64,000 nt of DNA from an uncultured Oscillospiraceae bacterium (GCA_934589675.1 CAKTOF010000009.1:1-64000), one strand, 5' to 3'; counted from the first letter of the stretch, positions 53,369 through 62,502 are shown. Notes: generated from the sequence alone by a model not told the origin. Numbers and translations are program-made.

Positions 53369-53669
53369 CGTCAAGGATGCGCTGTGCGCCTGCTCCGATC
53401 GCGTCTATCACTACTTCGCGGCCAAGGCGGAGCCGCCGTATCTTGTCTGGAGCGAGTCCGGCCGCCCCGGCTTCTCCGCAGGCGACCGGCGGGAGGAATA
53501 CAGCGACTCCGGCCTGCTGCACCTTTTTACGCGCACGGAGCGCGATCCGCTCATCGACAAGCTGGAGGCCGCGCTCGACGAGCGCGCTATCGGCTACGAG
53601 CTCGAGGCCGTCCAGTACGAGGATGACACCGGGCTCATCCACTATACATGGCGCTGGGAGGCGGGATAA
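53352..53669 (+). CDS. Tail-terminator/minor-capsid-like protein
   Basis: 105 residues: LTDVKDALCACSDRVYHYFAAKAEPPYLVWSESG, LIDKLEAALDERAIGYELEAV. Position before the HK97 gp10-like protein matches the tail completion protein. Family recognition is by context. Confidence 0.65.
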   Translation: MSCLTDVKDALCACSDRVYHYFAAKAEPPYLVWSESGRPGFSAGDRREEYSDSGLLHLFTRTERDPLIDKLEAALDERAIGYELEAVQYEDDTGLIHYTWRWEAG

Positions 53670-54073
53670 TGGCAAAGCTCTCATTTGACTACCCCGGCGG
53701 GCTGTTTGATCAGCTCAATCGGGCATCGGCGGACGCGACACTCGACAAGATGGTCAATTCCGCGCTGCCGATCATGAAGAAAATCCTTGATCAGGAGCTG
53801 TCGCGGCACGAGCGCACCGGCGCGCTTCGGCGCAGCATGAAGGTGCAGAAATCCAAGGCGTTCAAGCATGGAAATGCGCACTACGGCCTCGTCAAGCCGA
53901 CGGGCAAGGACGAGCGCGGCATCAAAAACGGCGTGAAGCTTGCTGTCATGACCTACGGATCATCCAAGCAGCCGGCTACCGACGTCATTGGCACCGCAAT
54001 GCGCCGCTGCGAGGGCGAGGTCATGACGGCCGTGCAGAATGCCTACAACCAGGAAATCAGTAAGAAAGGATGA
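53669..54073 (+). CDS. HK97 gp10-family tail completion protein
   Basis: 134 residues. RTGALRRSMKVQKSKAFKHGNAHYGLV is the core gp10 motif. Starts at ATG 53669, sharing one base with the previous TAA (TAATG). GGGAGGCGGGAT before it. Confidence 0.85.
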   Translation: MAKLSFDYPGGLFDQLNRASADATLDKMVNSALPIMKKILDQELSRHERTGALRRSMKVQKSKAFKHGNAHYGLVKPTGKDERGIKNGVKLAVMTYGSSKQPATDVIGTAMRRCEGEVMTAVQNAYNQEISKKG

Positions 54074-54079
54074 TATCCC

Positions 54080-54652
54080 ATGGCAATGAAAGGCCACAAT
54101 CGGCAGGGCTACTGCGTCCTGACCATCACGGACCCCGGCGACGGATCTCCGGCGACCGAAGCGCTCGGCGCCGGCGTGCTGACCAACCACGTCGTCGCGT
54201 TTACCGGCACGCCCGGCTCGGACGACACGGAGCTCTACGCCGGCGACACGCTCGAGGAGAGCGAGTCGTCCGTCACGGGCTCGGTCAAGATCGAGCTGTC
54301 GCAGCTGCAGGTCGCGGACGAGGCTGCGCTCGGCGGGCACACGTATTCGGCTGACGGCGGCATGACGGTCGGCGAGAACGACTCGGCGCCGTTTGTGCGC
54401 TATGGCGCCATCGGCGTCGGCGTGCGCAACAAGGTGACGTTCTACCGCGTCGTCTGCTACTACAAGGTCAAATTCGGCGCGCCGGACGACGACTTCGCCA
54501 CCAAGGAGAAGACCGTCAGCTTCAAGACGCACTCGCTTTCCGGCACGGCGTATGCCAACGCCTCCGGCAATGTGCGCTTCAAGCAGGACTATTCGACGTT
54601 CGAGGCGGCGCTGACGAAGCTCAAGGAGCTGCTCAACGTCAAGGGGGACTAA
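54080..54652 (+). CDS. Major tail tube protein
   Basis: 190 residues, beta-rich: AFTGTPGSDDTELYAGDTLEESESSVTGSVKIELSQL, FVRYGAIGVGVRNKVTFYRVVCYYKVKFG, FKTHSLSGTAYA. Matches the phi13-type tail tube family. Forms the tail shaft around the tape measure. Confidence 0.88.
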   Translation: MAMKGHNRQGYCVLTITDPGDGSPATEALGAGVLTNHVVAFTGTPGSDDTELYAGDTLEESESSVTGSVKIELSQLQVADEAALGGHTYSADGGMTVGENDSAPFVRYGAIGVGVRNKVTFYRVVCYYKVKFGAPDDDFATKEKTVSFKTHSLSGTAYANASGNVRFKQDYSTFEAALTKLKELLNVKGD

Positions 54653-54655
54653 GCG

Positions 54656-55138
54656 ATGCGGCACATTACGCTCGGCGGGATCGAGTATCCGATCCATGCC
54701 ACTGTGACGGTCGACGCTGAGGTGACGCGCCGGTATAACGACGCGATCCTCTCCGCCGAGGCCGCCGCCCGCGAGACAGCAGAGCAGCGCGGCCTGAACG
54801 AGGGCCAGACGGAGCAGCTCGTCGAGCGCGAGAAAAAGCTCGCGCTCAAGCGCTACCTTGGCGACCGGGAGAACGACCTCTACCAGATCGCGTTGCTCAT
54901 CAACGCCGCCGTCGACTACGAGCGCGTGCTGCACGGCCGGGATATCTCGGCCGACGTGCCGCACTACCCGCTCACGGCTGAGAAAATCGGCCTGATCGCC
55001 ACGCTCGACGACCTCAACCGCGAGGAGACGGTGCAGGCCGTCGTCGACGAATTTCTCGATTGTCAGGGCGGCGACCGAAAAAACTTGACGGCCGGGCAAT
55101 TGGAGCAGATGGCGTCGACCTTGATGGAGTCGATGTAG
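54656..55138 (+). CDS. Tail assembly chaperone, short form (gpG-like)
   Basis: 160 residues. It helps tape-measure folding. Helical, acidic (VTRRYNDAILSAEAAARETAEQRGLNEGQ, LGDRENDLYQIALLINAAVDYERV). Near codons 141-143 is the slippery heptamer A AAA AAC (55078-55084) in the right phase for -1 frameshifting into the next frame, giving the long gpGT-like form. Start GGACTAAGCG is weak. Confidence 0.88.
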   Translation: MRHITLGGIEYPIHATVTVDAEVTRRYNDAILSAEAAARETAEQRGLNEGQTEQLVEREKKLALKRYLGDRENDLYQIALLINAAVDYERVLHGRDISADVPHYPLTAEKIGLIATLDDLNREETVQAVVDEFLDCQGGDRKNLTAGQLEQMASTLMESM

Positions 55139-55302
55139 CACCTACCGATTTTGCCCGGCTGCAATATATCGCCTGCACGCTGCTGGGGTACTCCGGACTG
55201 GATTACCGCGTGATGCGCACCGCGGAGATCGCGGAGCAGTTTGCTATTTACTGCGAGCTTCACGGCGTGGCGGCGGGCTCTGACGAGGAGGTGAGATTTT
55301 GA
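55060..55302 (+). CDS. Tail assembly chaperone C-terminal extension, made by -1 frameshift
   Basis: The frame 55084-55302 has no ribosome site of its own. Slippage at A AAA AAC (55078-55084) would add 72 residues (ending LQYIACTLLGYSGLDYRVMRTAEIAEQFAIY...) to the 143 of the short form, a 215-residue product. Classic gpG/gpGT arrangement of siphophages. Listed coordinates include in-frame codons before the shift. Confidence 0.85.
   Translation: MSGRRPKKLDGRAIGADGVDLDGVDVAPTDFARLQYIACTLLGYSGLDYRVMRTAEIAEQFAIYCELHGVAAGSDEEVRF
55078..55084 (+). promoter_or_regulatory. -1 frameshift slippery site A AAA AAC
   Basis: AAAAAAC; in frame as CGA AAA AAC. Followed by TTGACGGCCGGGCAATTGG, which may form the stimulator. 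No stable pseudoknot was modelled. Confidence 0.85.
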
Positions 55303-56969
55303 GCGGGAATACCATCAACGCAAAATTCGTGCTCGAGGGCGAGCGAGAATATCGCGAAGCCCTCAACGAGATCAACGCCGGCCTGAAGGTCAACTACGCC
55401 CAGATGGGCCTTGTCAATGCGCAGTATGCAGCGGCCGGCCAGAGCCAGGACGCGCTGCGTGCAAAGAGCGAGGCGCTGGCCAACACGATCTTGTCGCAGC
55501 GTGACAAGGTCGCGCTGCTCGCTGCGAAGCTCAAGGACAGCGTCGACAAGACCGGCGAGGGCAGCAAGGCATCCATGAACTATCAGACGGCACTGCTCAA
55601 GGCGCAGACGACGCTGCAGAAGATGGAGAGCCAGCAGGAGGCTTATACGCAGGCGCTCAAAGACAGCAGCTCGTCTATGACCTCGCTGTCTGACGTCATC
55701 AACGGCGCGATGGACACGCTGGGCATCAGTGTCCCGCCCGCGCTGCAGGGCGTCATCGACAAGCTCGACGGCGTCTCGGCCTCCGGCGCAGCGCTCATCG
55801 GCATCCTGGGCGCGTCGGCGACGGCGCTGGCCAAACTGACGGTCAACACGGCTGCCGCGGCCGACGACCTGCTCACGCTCTCGTCCACGTCCGGCATGAG
55901 CACGGATACGCTGCAGGAGTTTGCCTATATGGCCGATCTCGTCGACACGTCCGTCGACACGGTCACGGGCAGCCTGACGAAGCTGATCCGCAACATGAAC
56001 ACTGCGCGCAACGGCACGGGCGACGCCGCGACGGCATTTGCGCAGCTTGGTGTCCGGTTCACCGACGCCCGCGGCCAGCTGCGGGATTCCAACGAGGTGT
56101 TTCTGGAGGTCATCGACAAGCTTGGCCGCGTGCGCAACGAGACAGAGCGCGACGCCTATTCCATGTCTCTCTTCGGCAGATCCGCGCGCGACCTGAATCC
56201 GCTCATCGAGGCCGGCAGCGACCGGCTCAGGGAGCTGGCCGAGCAGGCACACGACGTCGGCTACGTCATGGATTCCAACACCTTGCAGAGCTTTGGGGCG
56301 CTGCAGGACGAGCTCGACGAGATGAGCAAGCAGTCCGAGGCGCTCAAAAACAGCCTTGCGCTGGCGCTGCTGCCCATCCTCACGTCGCTGTTCCAGACGA
56401 TCAGCAGCATCCCGGTCCCTGTACTCAAGACGCTCATCATCCTGACCACCACCATCACGACGCTTGTCCTGCTCGTCAAGACGGTCATGGAGGTTTCTAC
56501 GGCCGTCAAAGGCGTACAGACGCTGTTTAATCCGGCCAACACCGCCATGCTCAAGACGACTGCCATCGTGCTCGGCGTAGTCGCGGCACTTATTGCGCTC
56601 GGCGTCATCATCGCCGTGCTCTCTGGCCAGTCCAGCCAGCTCACGAGCGCCATGGACAGCGTCGGCAGCTCTGTCAACTCGCTCTCATCGCAGGTCACGG
56701 CGACACAGCACAACTACCCGCGCAATGCAACCGGCACGAGCTTCTGGCGCGGCGGGCAGACGCTCGTCGGCGAGCACGGCCCGGAGATCGTTGACCTGCC
56801 GCGCGGCAGCCGGATCTACAAAACCGGCTCCGGACCGGAGTCCGGAGGGAGCTTCGTGGACAACAGCCAGTACATTTTCCGTGTCGACAACGTCGACACG
56901 TACGTAAAAATCGAGCGGCGGCTCCGACGCGAGCGCCAGAGCCGCCGGATGGGCTATGTGGAGGTATAG
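55299..56969 (+). CDS. Tail tape measure protein
   Basis: 556 residues: N-terminal coiled coil (residues 30-120), KLDGVSASGAALIGILGASATALAKLTVNTAAAADDLLTLSSTSGMSTDTLQEFAY, two hydrophobic segments near the end (LIILTTTITTLVLLV; IVLGVVAALIALGVIIAVLSG). Length sets the tail length, roughly 80 nm by the usual 1.5 A per residue. TTG start, overlapping the previous stop; GGAGGTGAGATT precedes. Confidence 0.9.
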   Translation: MSGNTINAKFVLEGEREYREALNEINAGLKVNYAQMGLVNAQYAAAGQSQDALRAKSEALANTILSQRDKVALLAAKLKDSVDKTGEGSKASMNYQTALLKAQTTLQKMESQQEAYTQALKDSSSSMTSLSDVINGAMDTLGISVPPALQGVIDKLDGVSASGAALIGILGASATALAKLTVNTAAAADDLLTLSSTSGMSTDTLQEFAYMADLVDTSVDTVTGSLTKLIRNMNTARNGTGDAATAFAQLGVRFTDARGQLRDSNEVFLEVIDKLGRVRNETERDAYSMSLFGRSARDLNPLIEAGSDRLRELAEQAHDVGYVMDSNTLQSFGALQDELDEMSKQSEALKNSLALALLPILTSLFQTISSIPVPVLKTLIILTTTITTLVLLVKTVMEVSTAVKGVQTLFNPANTAMLKTTAIVLGVVAALIALGVIIAVLSGQSSQLTSAMDSVGSSVNSLSSQVTATQHNYPRNATGTSFWRGGQTLVGEHGPEIVDLPRGSRIYKTGSGPESGGSFVDNSQYIFRVDNVDTYVKIERRLRRERQSRRMGYVEV

Positions 56970-56972
56970 CGT

Positions 56973-59060
56973 ATGGCCGACATCACTGAGACTCTGAGAG
57001 TCTCAAAAATCTACTCCCGCGTCTGGGGCAGCGAGGAAAAGACCGAACTGACCGGTGCGACAGCCTCGGCAGTCACAGCGATCACCGGCTTTTACCCCAA
57101 GACCGGTGCGTACGGCGAGACGACTGGCAACTACCTCGAACTCGTTTTTGACCTGCTCGGCAGCGTCTATGCGGCCAGCCGCAAGCTCGTGTCGGACGAG
57201 CTTGCCGTCTGGATCTCCGGCAAGTCTGCGTCCGGCGACGGCGCGACACCGTCTGGCGACCACGTCTCGACCGGCCCGCTGCCGTCCGGCAGTTTTGACG
57301 GCTACCTCTGGCCATCGGCGGACCCGCAGAAGCCGAGCTTCGAGTACTATATCCGCACGAATCGCGAGGGCTATCGCTTCGAGGATTTGTCTGTTGGGAA
57401 GCGTGCCGTCGGCTCATACAGGTACGCTCGATATCTGCAGGTCGGCGCGGGCGTGCAGGACGGCTACTACAATAACCTCGTCTACAGCGTGACGGCTACG
57501 CTCTCCATTCAGGGCGCTGCCGGGGCAAATCCGCCGACGGTCACGGCCGTCTGGCAGGAGATCGCGCCGAAGCTGACGGGCCTGTCGCCCGCGGCGGGCG
57601 CGTTTGTGGACGAAAAGACGGACGCGGTATTCCGCTGGTCGTACTCGGCTGAGCCTAGCTATTCCGGCGCGCCGACGACGCAGGACGGCGGCAAGCTCGA
57701 GTGGCGGCTGACCGGAGACTCGACGATCCACACGGTCACGTTCACCGGCGCGGTCGACTCGGTAACGCTGCCGGCCGGGACGATCCCGTCCTCAAGCACG
57801 GGCATCGACTACCGCGTGACGGTCAAGACCTGCCACGGCGTCAGCGCAACGTCGGACTGGATCACCTGCACGACAGTCGACACGGCGCCGGAGGCTCCGA
57901 CGCAGCTCTCGCCGGCCAACGCCATCGTCCAGGGCGACGACGCTGCCGTTTTCGCCTGGCACCACAACGCGCCGACCGGCAGCGCGCAGAGCGCGGCCGA
58001 GCTCCAGCGCTCCACGGACAGCGGCGCAACGTGGTCGGCACTTGCCTCCGTCAGCGGAGCGGCTCAGCAGTGTACAATCGCCGCAGGCACGCTGCCGACC
58101 GGCTCCGTGCGCTGGCGCGTCCGGACAAGCAATTCTGACGGCGCCGCGGGCCCGTGGAGCGAGGGCGTGGACGTCATCGTCCGCGCGCGCCCGGCCGCAC
58201 CGATCATCTCCAGCGTGACGGCAACGCCGCGCCCGACGGTCACCTGGCAGTCCGGCGCGCAGATCGGCTACCGCGTGACGTTTGAGACGGCGGAGGGCAT
58301 CGTCTACGACACCGGCGAGCGCTACGGCGCCGTCAAGGCCGTCCGCTGCCCGCAATTTTTGCCGGACGGGCCGGCGACGATCACGGTCGCCATCGTCAAC
58401 GCCGTCGGTCTCTGGGCTAGCACGAGCGCGCAGATCGCCGTGGCCAACGAGCCCGGCGGGGAAATCGACCTGCAGGCGCTGCCGCAGCTCGGCGCGTGCC
58501 TGCTCAAGTGGGCGTCGACGGATCTGTATGATCAGTACTACGTTCTGCGCAACGGCGAGCCGGTCGCAAAAACGACCAATACGCAATGGCTCGACCGCGC
58601 GGCGTCCGGTGTTAACGAGTACGTCATCCTCGGCGTGCAGGGTGACAATTACACGCAGAGCGCGGTCGTCTCCGGCGAGAGCCGCATCCGCAGCTGCATC
58701 CTCTTTGATGCTGAGGCGGACGGGCCTTTTGTGTATCTCTACAAGCACAAAGCCTCACCGCCGGAGATCTCGCGCGAACTCGGCGCGACCGTGACGTATC
58801 AGCACTTTGCGGGCCAGACGTACCCGACGGCCTTTGAGTGCGGCGCACGGGACCAGACGTCGTCCATGAGCTTTACGATCCCCTCGCACTCGCTGCCCGT
58901 GCTGGCCAAGCTTGTTGGCAGGATCGTCTGCGTCAAAGATCGCGGCGACGCGGCCTACTACGCGGTGCTTGACTCCGTCAGTCAGTCCATTTGGAAGCGG
59001 ACGGACGTGCAGCTCAAGCTGACGCGCGTGGAATATCGGGAGACGGTCGACTATGAGTAA
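56973..59060 (+). CDS. Tail-tip protein with fibronectin III-like domains
   Basis: 695 residues. First about 190 residues unassigned, beta-rich. Then three repeating beta-sandwich units (PTVTAVWQEIAPKLTGLSPAAG, RVTVKTCHGVSATSDWITC, PVSPANA-type, RWRVRTSNSDGAAGPWSEGVDV), like fibronectin type III, and a final compact domain with YPTAFECGARDQTSSMSFTIPS. Distal-tail/tail-tip protein that helps bind the host surface. No signal peptide. Confidence 0.75.
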   Translation: MADITETLRVSKIYSRVWGSEEKTELTGATASAVTAITGFYPKTGAYGETTGNYLELVFDLLGSVYAASRKLVSDELAVWISGKSASGDGATPSGDHVSTGPLPSGSFDGYLWPSADPQKPSFEYYIRTNREGYRFEDLSVGKRAVGSYRYARYLQVGAGVQDGYYNNLVYSVTATLSIQGAAGANPPTVTAVWQEIAPKLTGLSPAAGAFVDEKTDAVFRWSYSAEPSYSGAPTTQDGGKLEWRLTGDSTIHTVTFTGAVDSVTLPAGTIPSSSTGIDYRVTVKTCHGVSATSDWITCTTVDTAPEAPTQLSPANAIVQGDDAAVFAWHHNAPTGSAQSAAELQRSTDSGATWSALASVSGAAQQCTIAAGTLPTGSVRWRVRTSNSDGAAGPWSEGVDVIVRARPAAPIISSVTATPRPTVTWQSGAQIGYRVTFETAEGIVYDTGERYGAVKAVRCPQFLPDGPATITVAIVNAVGLWASTSAQIAVANEPGGEIDLQALPQLGACLLKWASTDLYDQYYVLRNGEPVAKTTNTQWLDRAASGVNEYVILGVQGDNYTQSAVVSGESRIRSCILFDAEADGPFVYLYKHKASPPEISRELGATVTYQHFAGQTYPTAFECGARDQTSSMSFTIPSHSLPVLAKLVGRIVCVKDRGDAAYYAVLDSVSQSIWKRTDVQLKLTRVEYRETVDYE

Positions 59061-60099
59061 AGGCATCCGGCGCAACCAATTCCGCTTCGAGCTGCTGCGC
59101 AGCGGCGTGCGTTATTGCGATGTGCAGGCGCTCGCCGGCGGCGAAATCAGCTGCACGGCCTCGGCCGCGCTCAAAAAGTCCATTTCCTGCACGCTCCTGC
59201 TGCCACATGATGCGCAGCTGCTGACCGACCGGCTGCGCGTGTCGCTCCTGTGCGACGGCGTCTGGTCACGGCTTGGGACGTTTGTCGTGACGACGGCGCC
59301 GCGCAGCGTCTCCGCTGACGGCCTTGTCACGTACGACGTCGAGGGCTATGACCTGACGTATCTCGTTTACCGTGCCAAGCTCGAGCGCCGCTCAGACGGC
59401 TATTTCGCGGCCGGGACGATGTACACCGACGCCGTTGCGACCATCCTGGCTCGCTGCGGCATCACGGATGCGATCATCGCGCCGAGCGAGCTTGCACTCG
59501 CCGCTGACCGCGAGGACTGGGAAATCGGCGAGAGCTATCTGACCATCGTCAATACGCTCCTGCAGGAGATCGGCTACACTACACTATGGTTCGACGCAAA
59601 CGGCGTCGCGCGCAGCGAGCCGTACACCTCGCCGGTGCTGCGCGACGTGCAGCACCGCTACGCGGCCGGCCTCGATGCTATTATCCTGCGCGAGCACACG
59701 GTTGAGGACGACACGTTTGACGCCTACAACGTATTCCCCGTTGCGGTGTCCAATTTGGACACCGGCAACCCGATCTACGTCACGAGTGTCAACGACGATC
59801 CAACGAGCCGCCTGTCCACGGCCGTGCGCGGCCGCATTGTCGCGCCGGTTGCGCAGCTTGACGGCGCAGCAGATCTCGCCGCCGCGCAGGCATATGCCGA
59901 TAATCTCAAGCTCAAGTCGATGATCAGCACCGAGACAGCAAAGATCCAGACGGCCATCGTGCCGGGGCACGAAGTGCTCGATACGCTGGAGATCAGTCTC
60001 CCAGAGCTGTCCGGCAAGTGGGAGGAAATCGGTTGGTCCATCCCGCTCTCGCCGGATGGGCTTATGACGCACACGATCAGGAGGGCAATTTATGTCTGA
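59053..60099 (+). CDS. Baseplate hub / tail-associated protein (siphovirus Gp37-like)
   Basis: 348 residues: LLRSGVRYCDVQALAGGEISC, GMTDRL-type hub strands (VTYDVEGYDLTYLVYRAKLERRSDGYFAAGTMYTDAVATILARCGITD), ILREHTVEDDTFDAYNVFPVAVSN. Beta-rich, with the pattern of phage tail-associated hub proteins. A parS-like 17-mer lies at 59746-59762. Confidence 0.7.
   Translation: MSKGIRRNQFRFELLRSGVRYCDVQALAGGEISCTASAALKKSISCTLLLPHDAQLLTDRLRVSLLCDGVWSRLGTFVVTTAPRSVSADGLVTYDVEGYDLTYLVYRAKLERRSDGYFAAGTMYTDAVATILARCGITDAIIAPSELALAADREDWEIGESYLTIVNTLLQEIGYTTLWFDANGVARSEPYTSPVLRDVQHRYAAGLDAIILREHTVEDDTFDAYNVFPVAVSNLDTGNPIYVTSVNDDPTSRLSTAVRGRIVAPVAQLDGAADLAAAQAYADNLKLKSMISTETAKIQTAIVPGHEVLDTLEISLPELSGKWEEIGWSIPLSPDGLMTHTIRRAIYV
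59746..59762. other. parS-like palindrome 4 (inside hub gene)
   Basis: GTGTCCAATTTGGACAC, encoding Val-Ser-Asn-Leu-Asp-Thr. Same frame and nearly the same residues as the site in parB. Confidence 0.6.
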
Positions 60100-60490
60100 C
60101 ATTGCAGAAAGCTATCAGGAGCAGCAGGCGCAGGAGCCGCGCGAGGTGCAGACGCCGTCGTTCGCAACGGTCACTGCCGTCTACGGCGACGGACTCGGGC
60201 TACGGTTCGACGGAGAGAATGAACCGAGCCGGAAGCACTATAAGTGCAACCAGTACTGCAAATTCGCGGCCGGGCAGCGCGTCTATCTCGTCAAGGACGG
60301 CGGCACGTTCATCGTCCTCTGCCCGGTCGGCGCGCCTCAGACACCGACTGTCAGCTCAGCGGAAAGCGCCGATCACGCTGACGGTGTATCCGATCAGAAT
60401 GGATATTTGCTGTATTTCCGCGTGATCAGCAATGGGCTCCAATTTCGCACGTTCAACGGCGTTGGCTGGGGCGCCTGGACCAATGTTTGA
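60092..60490 (+). CDS. Small tail-tip protein, unknown
   Basis: 132 residues: an N-terminal OB-like core (FATVTAVYGDGLGLRFDGENE, GQRVYLVKDGGTFIVLCPVG), then a C-terminal stretch (YLLYFRVISNGLQFRTFNGVGWGAWTNV) typical of short phage tail adsorption proteins. Function unassigned. Confidence 0.7.
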   Translation: MSDIAESYQEQQAQEPREVQTPSFATVTAVYGDGLGLRFDGENEPSRKHYKCNQYCKFAAGQRVYLVKDGGTFIVLCPVGAPQTPTVSSAESADHADGVSDQNGYLLYFRVISNGLQFRTFNGVGWGAWTNV

Positions 60491-60508
60491 TCAAAGGAGG
60501 CTGTACCC

Positions 60509-60814
60509 ATGTACATCATGCAGGGCGATGCGTATGGCATCCCCGTGTACATCACAAACGACGGCGAGCCGGTCACGCCGGAGACGGCCGAGACCGTGGA
60601 GATCACGCTCGGCCCGCTTATCAAAAAGTACCCGGAGGGCGTCTCATTTTCGGACGACGACTGGATCTTCCGGCTGACGCAGCAGGAGGCGTTCGTTCTC
60701 TCCGCAGCCGGTGCGGACTGCAAGGTCCGCGTGAAGTTCAAGAGCGGCGACGTCATCGGCGTCAGCCTTGGCAAGATCGACATTGCTGCGTCGCGCTCGA
60801 AGGCGGTGCTGTGA
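60509..60814 (+). CDS. Small tail protein, unknown
   Basis: 101 residues, beta-rich: MYIMQGDAYGIPVYITNDGEPVTPETAETVEITLG. Such proteins are common in the tail fibre region of gut phages. Overlaps the next gene by one base. Confidence 0.7.
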   Translation: MYIMQGDAYGIPVYITNDGEPVTPETAETVEITLGPLIKKYPEGVSFSDDDWIFRLTQQEAFVLSAAGADCKVRVKFKSGDVIGVSLGKIDIAASRSKAVL

Positions 60815-61080
60815 TGGCGCAAAAACAGTGGGCTGATGGCCGCCTCATCGTCGAGCTTCGCGCCCGCCCGGAGCTGACCGCCGAGCTGGCAGGAAAAGCT
60901 ATCGGCAGGCCGTACGAAGGAGAGTACCAGGTCACGCCCAAGATCTCGGAGTCTGTCGTACTCCAGACGGAGGGCAAGTTCATGCAAAAGGACGTCACGG
61001 TCCTGAAAATTCCGCAGTTCGAGGTCTCAAACCCCGAGGGCGGCAAAACTCTGATTATAGGAGACGAGTATTATGGCTAA
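60814..61080 (+). CDS. Small tail protein, unknown
   Basis: 88 residues: MAQKQWADGRLIVELRARPE, and FMQKDVTVLKIPQFEVSNPEGGKTLIIGDE. Shares an 8-base overlap (ATGGCTAA) with the next gene. No fold recognised. Confidence 0.65.
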   Translation: MAQKQWADGRLIVELRARPELTAELAGKAIGRPYEGEYQVTPKISESVVLQTEGKFMQKDVTVLKIPQFEVSNPEGGKTLIIGDEYYG

Positions 61081-61660
61081 TCAGTACGTCAACAAGATCA
61101 TCATCGGCAGCGAGACAAAGCTTGACCTCACCGGTGACGACATCACCGCCGACAAGCTGGCGGCGGGGATCAAGGCGCACGACAAGACCGGCGCGCCGAT
61201 CGTCGGCACCAGCACGTTTGACACCGATACGTCGGACATTACGACGGCGCCGGCCGAGGTCCTCAAGGGCAAGACGTTCGGCGCTGGCGGCAGCGTCAAG
61301 ACCGGCACCATGCCGAACAATGGCGCGAAGGCGCTCGACATTACAGATAAGAGTACACCGGTCACGATCCCCATGGGCTTCCACGACGGCAGCGGCAGCG
61401 CGAAGATCGCCGACACGGAAGCGGCCAAGCTCATCCCGGCCAACATCCGCGAGGGCATCACGGTGCTCGGCGTCGAGGGCTCCATGTCCGGTAGTGAGAA
61501 TATGAAAGCACAGGCCAAAACGGTCACGCCGACTTTTGCCCAGCAGGAGATCCTCCCGGACGAGACCTACAACTGCTTGTCCTCCGTCAAGGTGGCGGCA
61601 ATCCCCGTGACCTACACGGACAACGATGCGGGAGGTCAGACGCTCAAGGTAGGTGCATAA
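61073..61660 (+). CDS. Tail-fibre-like protein with xTAxxxxxGxxAxxxxGxxIxGT repeats
   Basis: 195 residues. DDITADKLAAGIKAHDKTGAPIVGT and similar blocks (IRREG-type, LIPANIREGITVLGVEGSM) recur here and in the next two fibre genes. Probably a beta-helical or knob-forming distal fibre part. No chaperone gene is seen nearby. Confidence 0.75.
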   Translation: MANQYVNKIIIGSETKLDLTGDDITADKLAAGIKAHDKTGAPIVGTSTFDTDTSDITTAPAEVLKGKTFGAGGSVKTGTMPNNGAKALDITDKSTPVTIPMGFHDGSGSAKIADTEAAKLIPANIREGITVLGVEGSMSGSENMKAQAKTVTPTFAQQEILPDETYNCLSSVKVAAIPVTYTDNDAGGQTLKVGA

Positions 61661-61663
61661 GCC

Positions 61664-62146
61664 ATGGCTGTCAACAAAGTCGAGATCAACGGCGCAACCG
61701 CGCTGGATCTGACACAGGACACCGTCACGCCCGAGAGCTTGCTTGAGGGCGTAACGGCGCACAACGCCGCCGGGGAGACAATCGTCGGGACGCACTCCGC
61801 GGCATCGGGCGCGCACGCAGCGACCCATGCGGTAGGCGGATCGGATCCTGTCTCTCCGCAGTCGATCGGCGCGGCGCCGGCCGTGACGACGCAGACGGTC
61901 ACGCTCACTGCGGCCGGATGGGATGCGACAGCCAAGACGCAGACGGTCGCTGTCACGGGCGTCGTGGCCGACGAACTGCAGCAGGTGATTACGCCAGCGC
62001 CTGCGATGGCGTCTATGGCGGCGTACAACGCCGCGGGGATCCTCTGTACAGCGCAGGGCGCTGGCACGCTGACGTTCACAGCATCGACGAATCCGACGGA
62101 GGCCATCGTCGTATGCGTGGCTATACAAGGAGCGACGCCGCTATGA
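61664..62146 (+). CDS. Tail-fibre-like protein
   Basis: 160 residues: DTVTPESLLEGVTAHNAAGETIVGT, then HAATHAVGGSDPVSPQSIGAA, the collagen-like/knob linker typical of phage tail fibres, then a beta-rich tip. Same motif as the flanking genes. Confidence 0.75.
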   Translation: MAVNKVEINGATALDLTQDTVTPESLLEGVTAHNAAGETIVGTHSAASGAHAATHAVGGSDPVSPQSIGAAPAVTTQTVTLTAAGWDATAKTQTVAVTGVVADELQQVITPAPAMASMAAYNAAGILCTAQGAGTLTFTASTNPTEAIVVCVAIQGATPL

Positions 62147-62502
62147 TCGCGAATCCGACCGCACCGAAAACCTATATGCTTATCAACCGGGCAGAGTCGA
62201 CCTATTATGACATAGATGTTTCAGTCAAGCCCGGCGAAACGGCGTTTGTTCCTCAGCACAAGTGCGTGACGGTGTCTGCGGTTGCAGGCGGTCCGCCAAG
62301 TCAGCAATATGGGACTTGCCAGATAATATATTGCGGCAAGCAAGTGGTATTCCATACGAATGTGAGAGGCCTGGATCGAGTTCACTACACGTTCCTGATG
62401 GAAAAGAGCCTGAAGCTGGAGTGCGGCTTCAAAATGAACTCCGGCACCAGCTTTACTACGGTAGTCATATTGAGCGAAGCTGAGGGAGAGGTCTATGATT
62501 AA
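62143..62502 (+). CDS. Hypothetical tail-tip protein, lower GC
   Basis: 119 residues: MIANPTAPKTYMLINRAEST, beta-rich, no family recognised. Overlaps the previous gene (ATGA). Codon use is less GC-rich than the neighbours, as in recently swapped receptor-binding genes. Confidence 0.65.
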   Translation: MIANPTAPKTYMLINRAESTYYDIDVSVKPGETAFVPQHKCVTVSAVAGGPPSQQYGTCQIIYCGKQVVFHTNVRGLDRVHYTFLMEKSLKLECGFKMNSGTSFTTVVILSEAEGEVYD

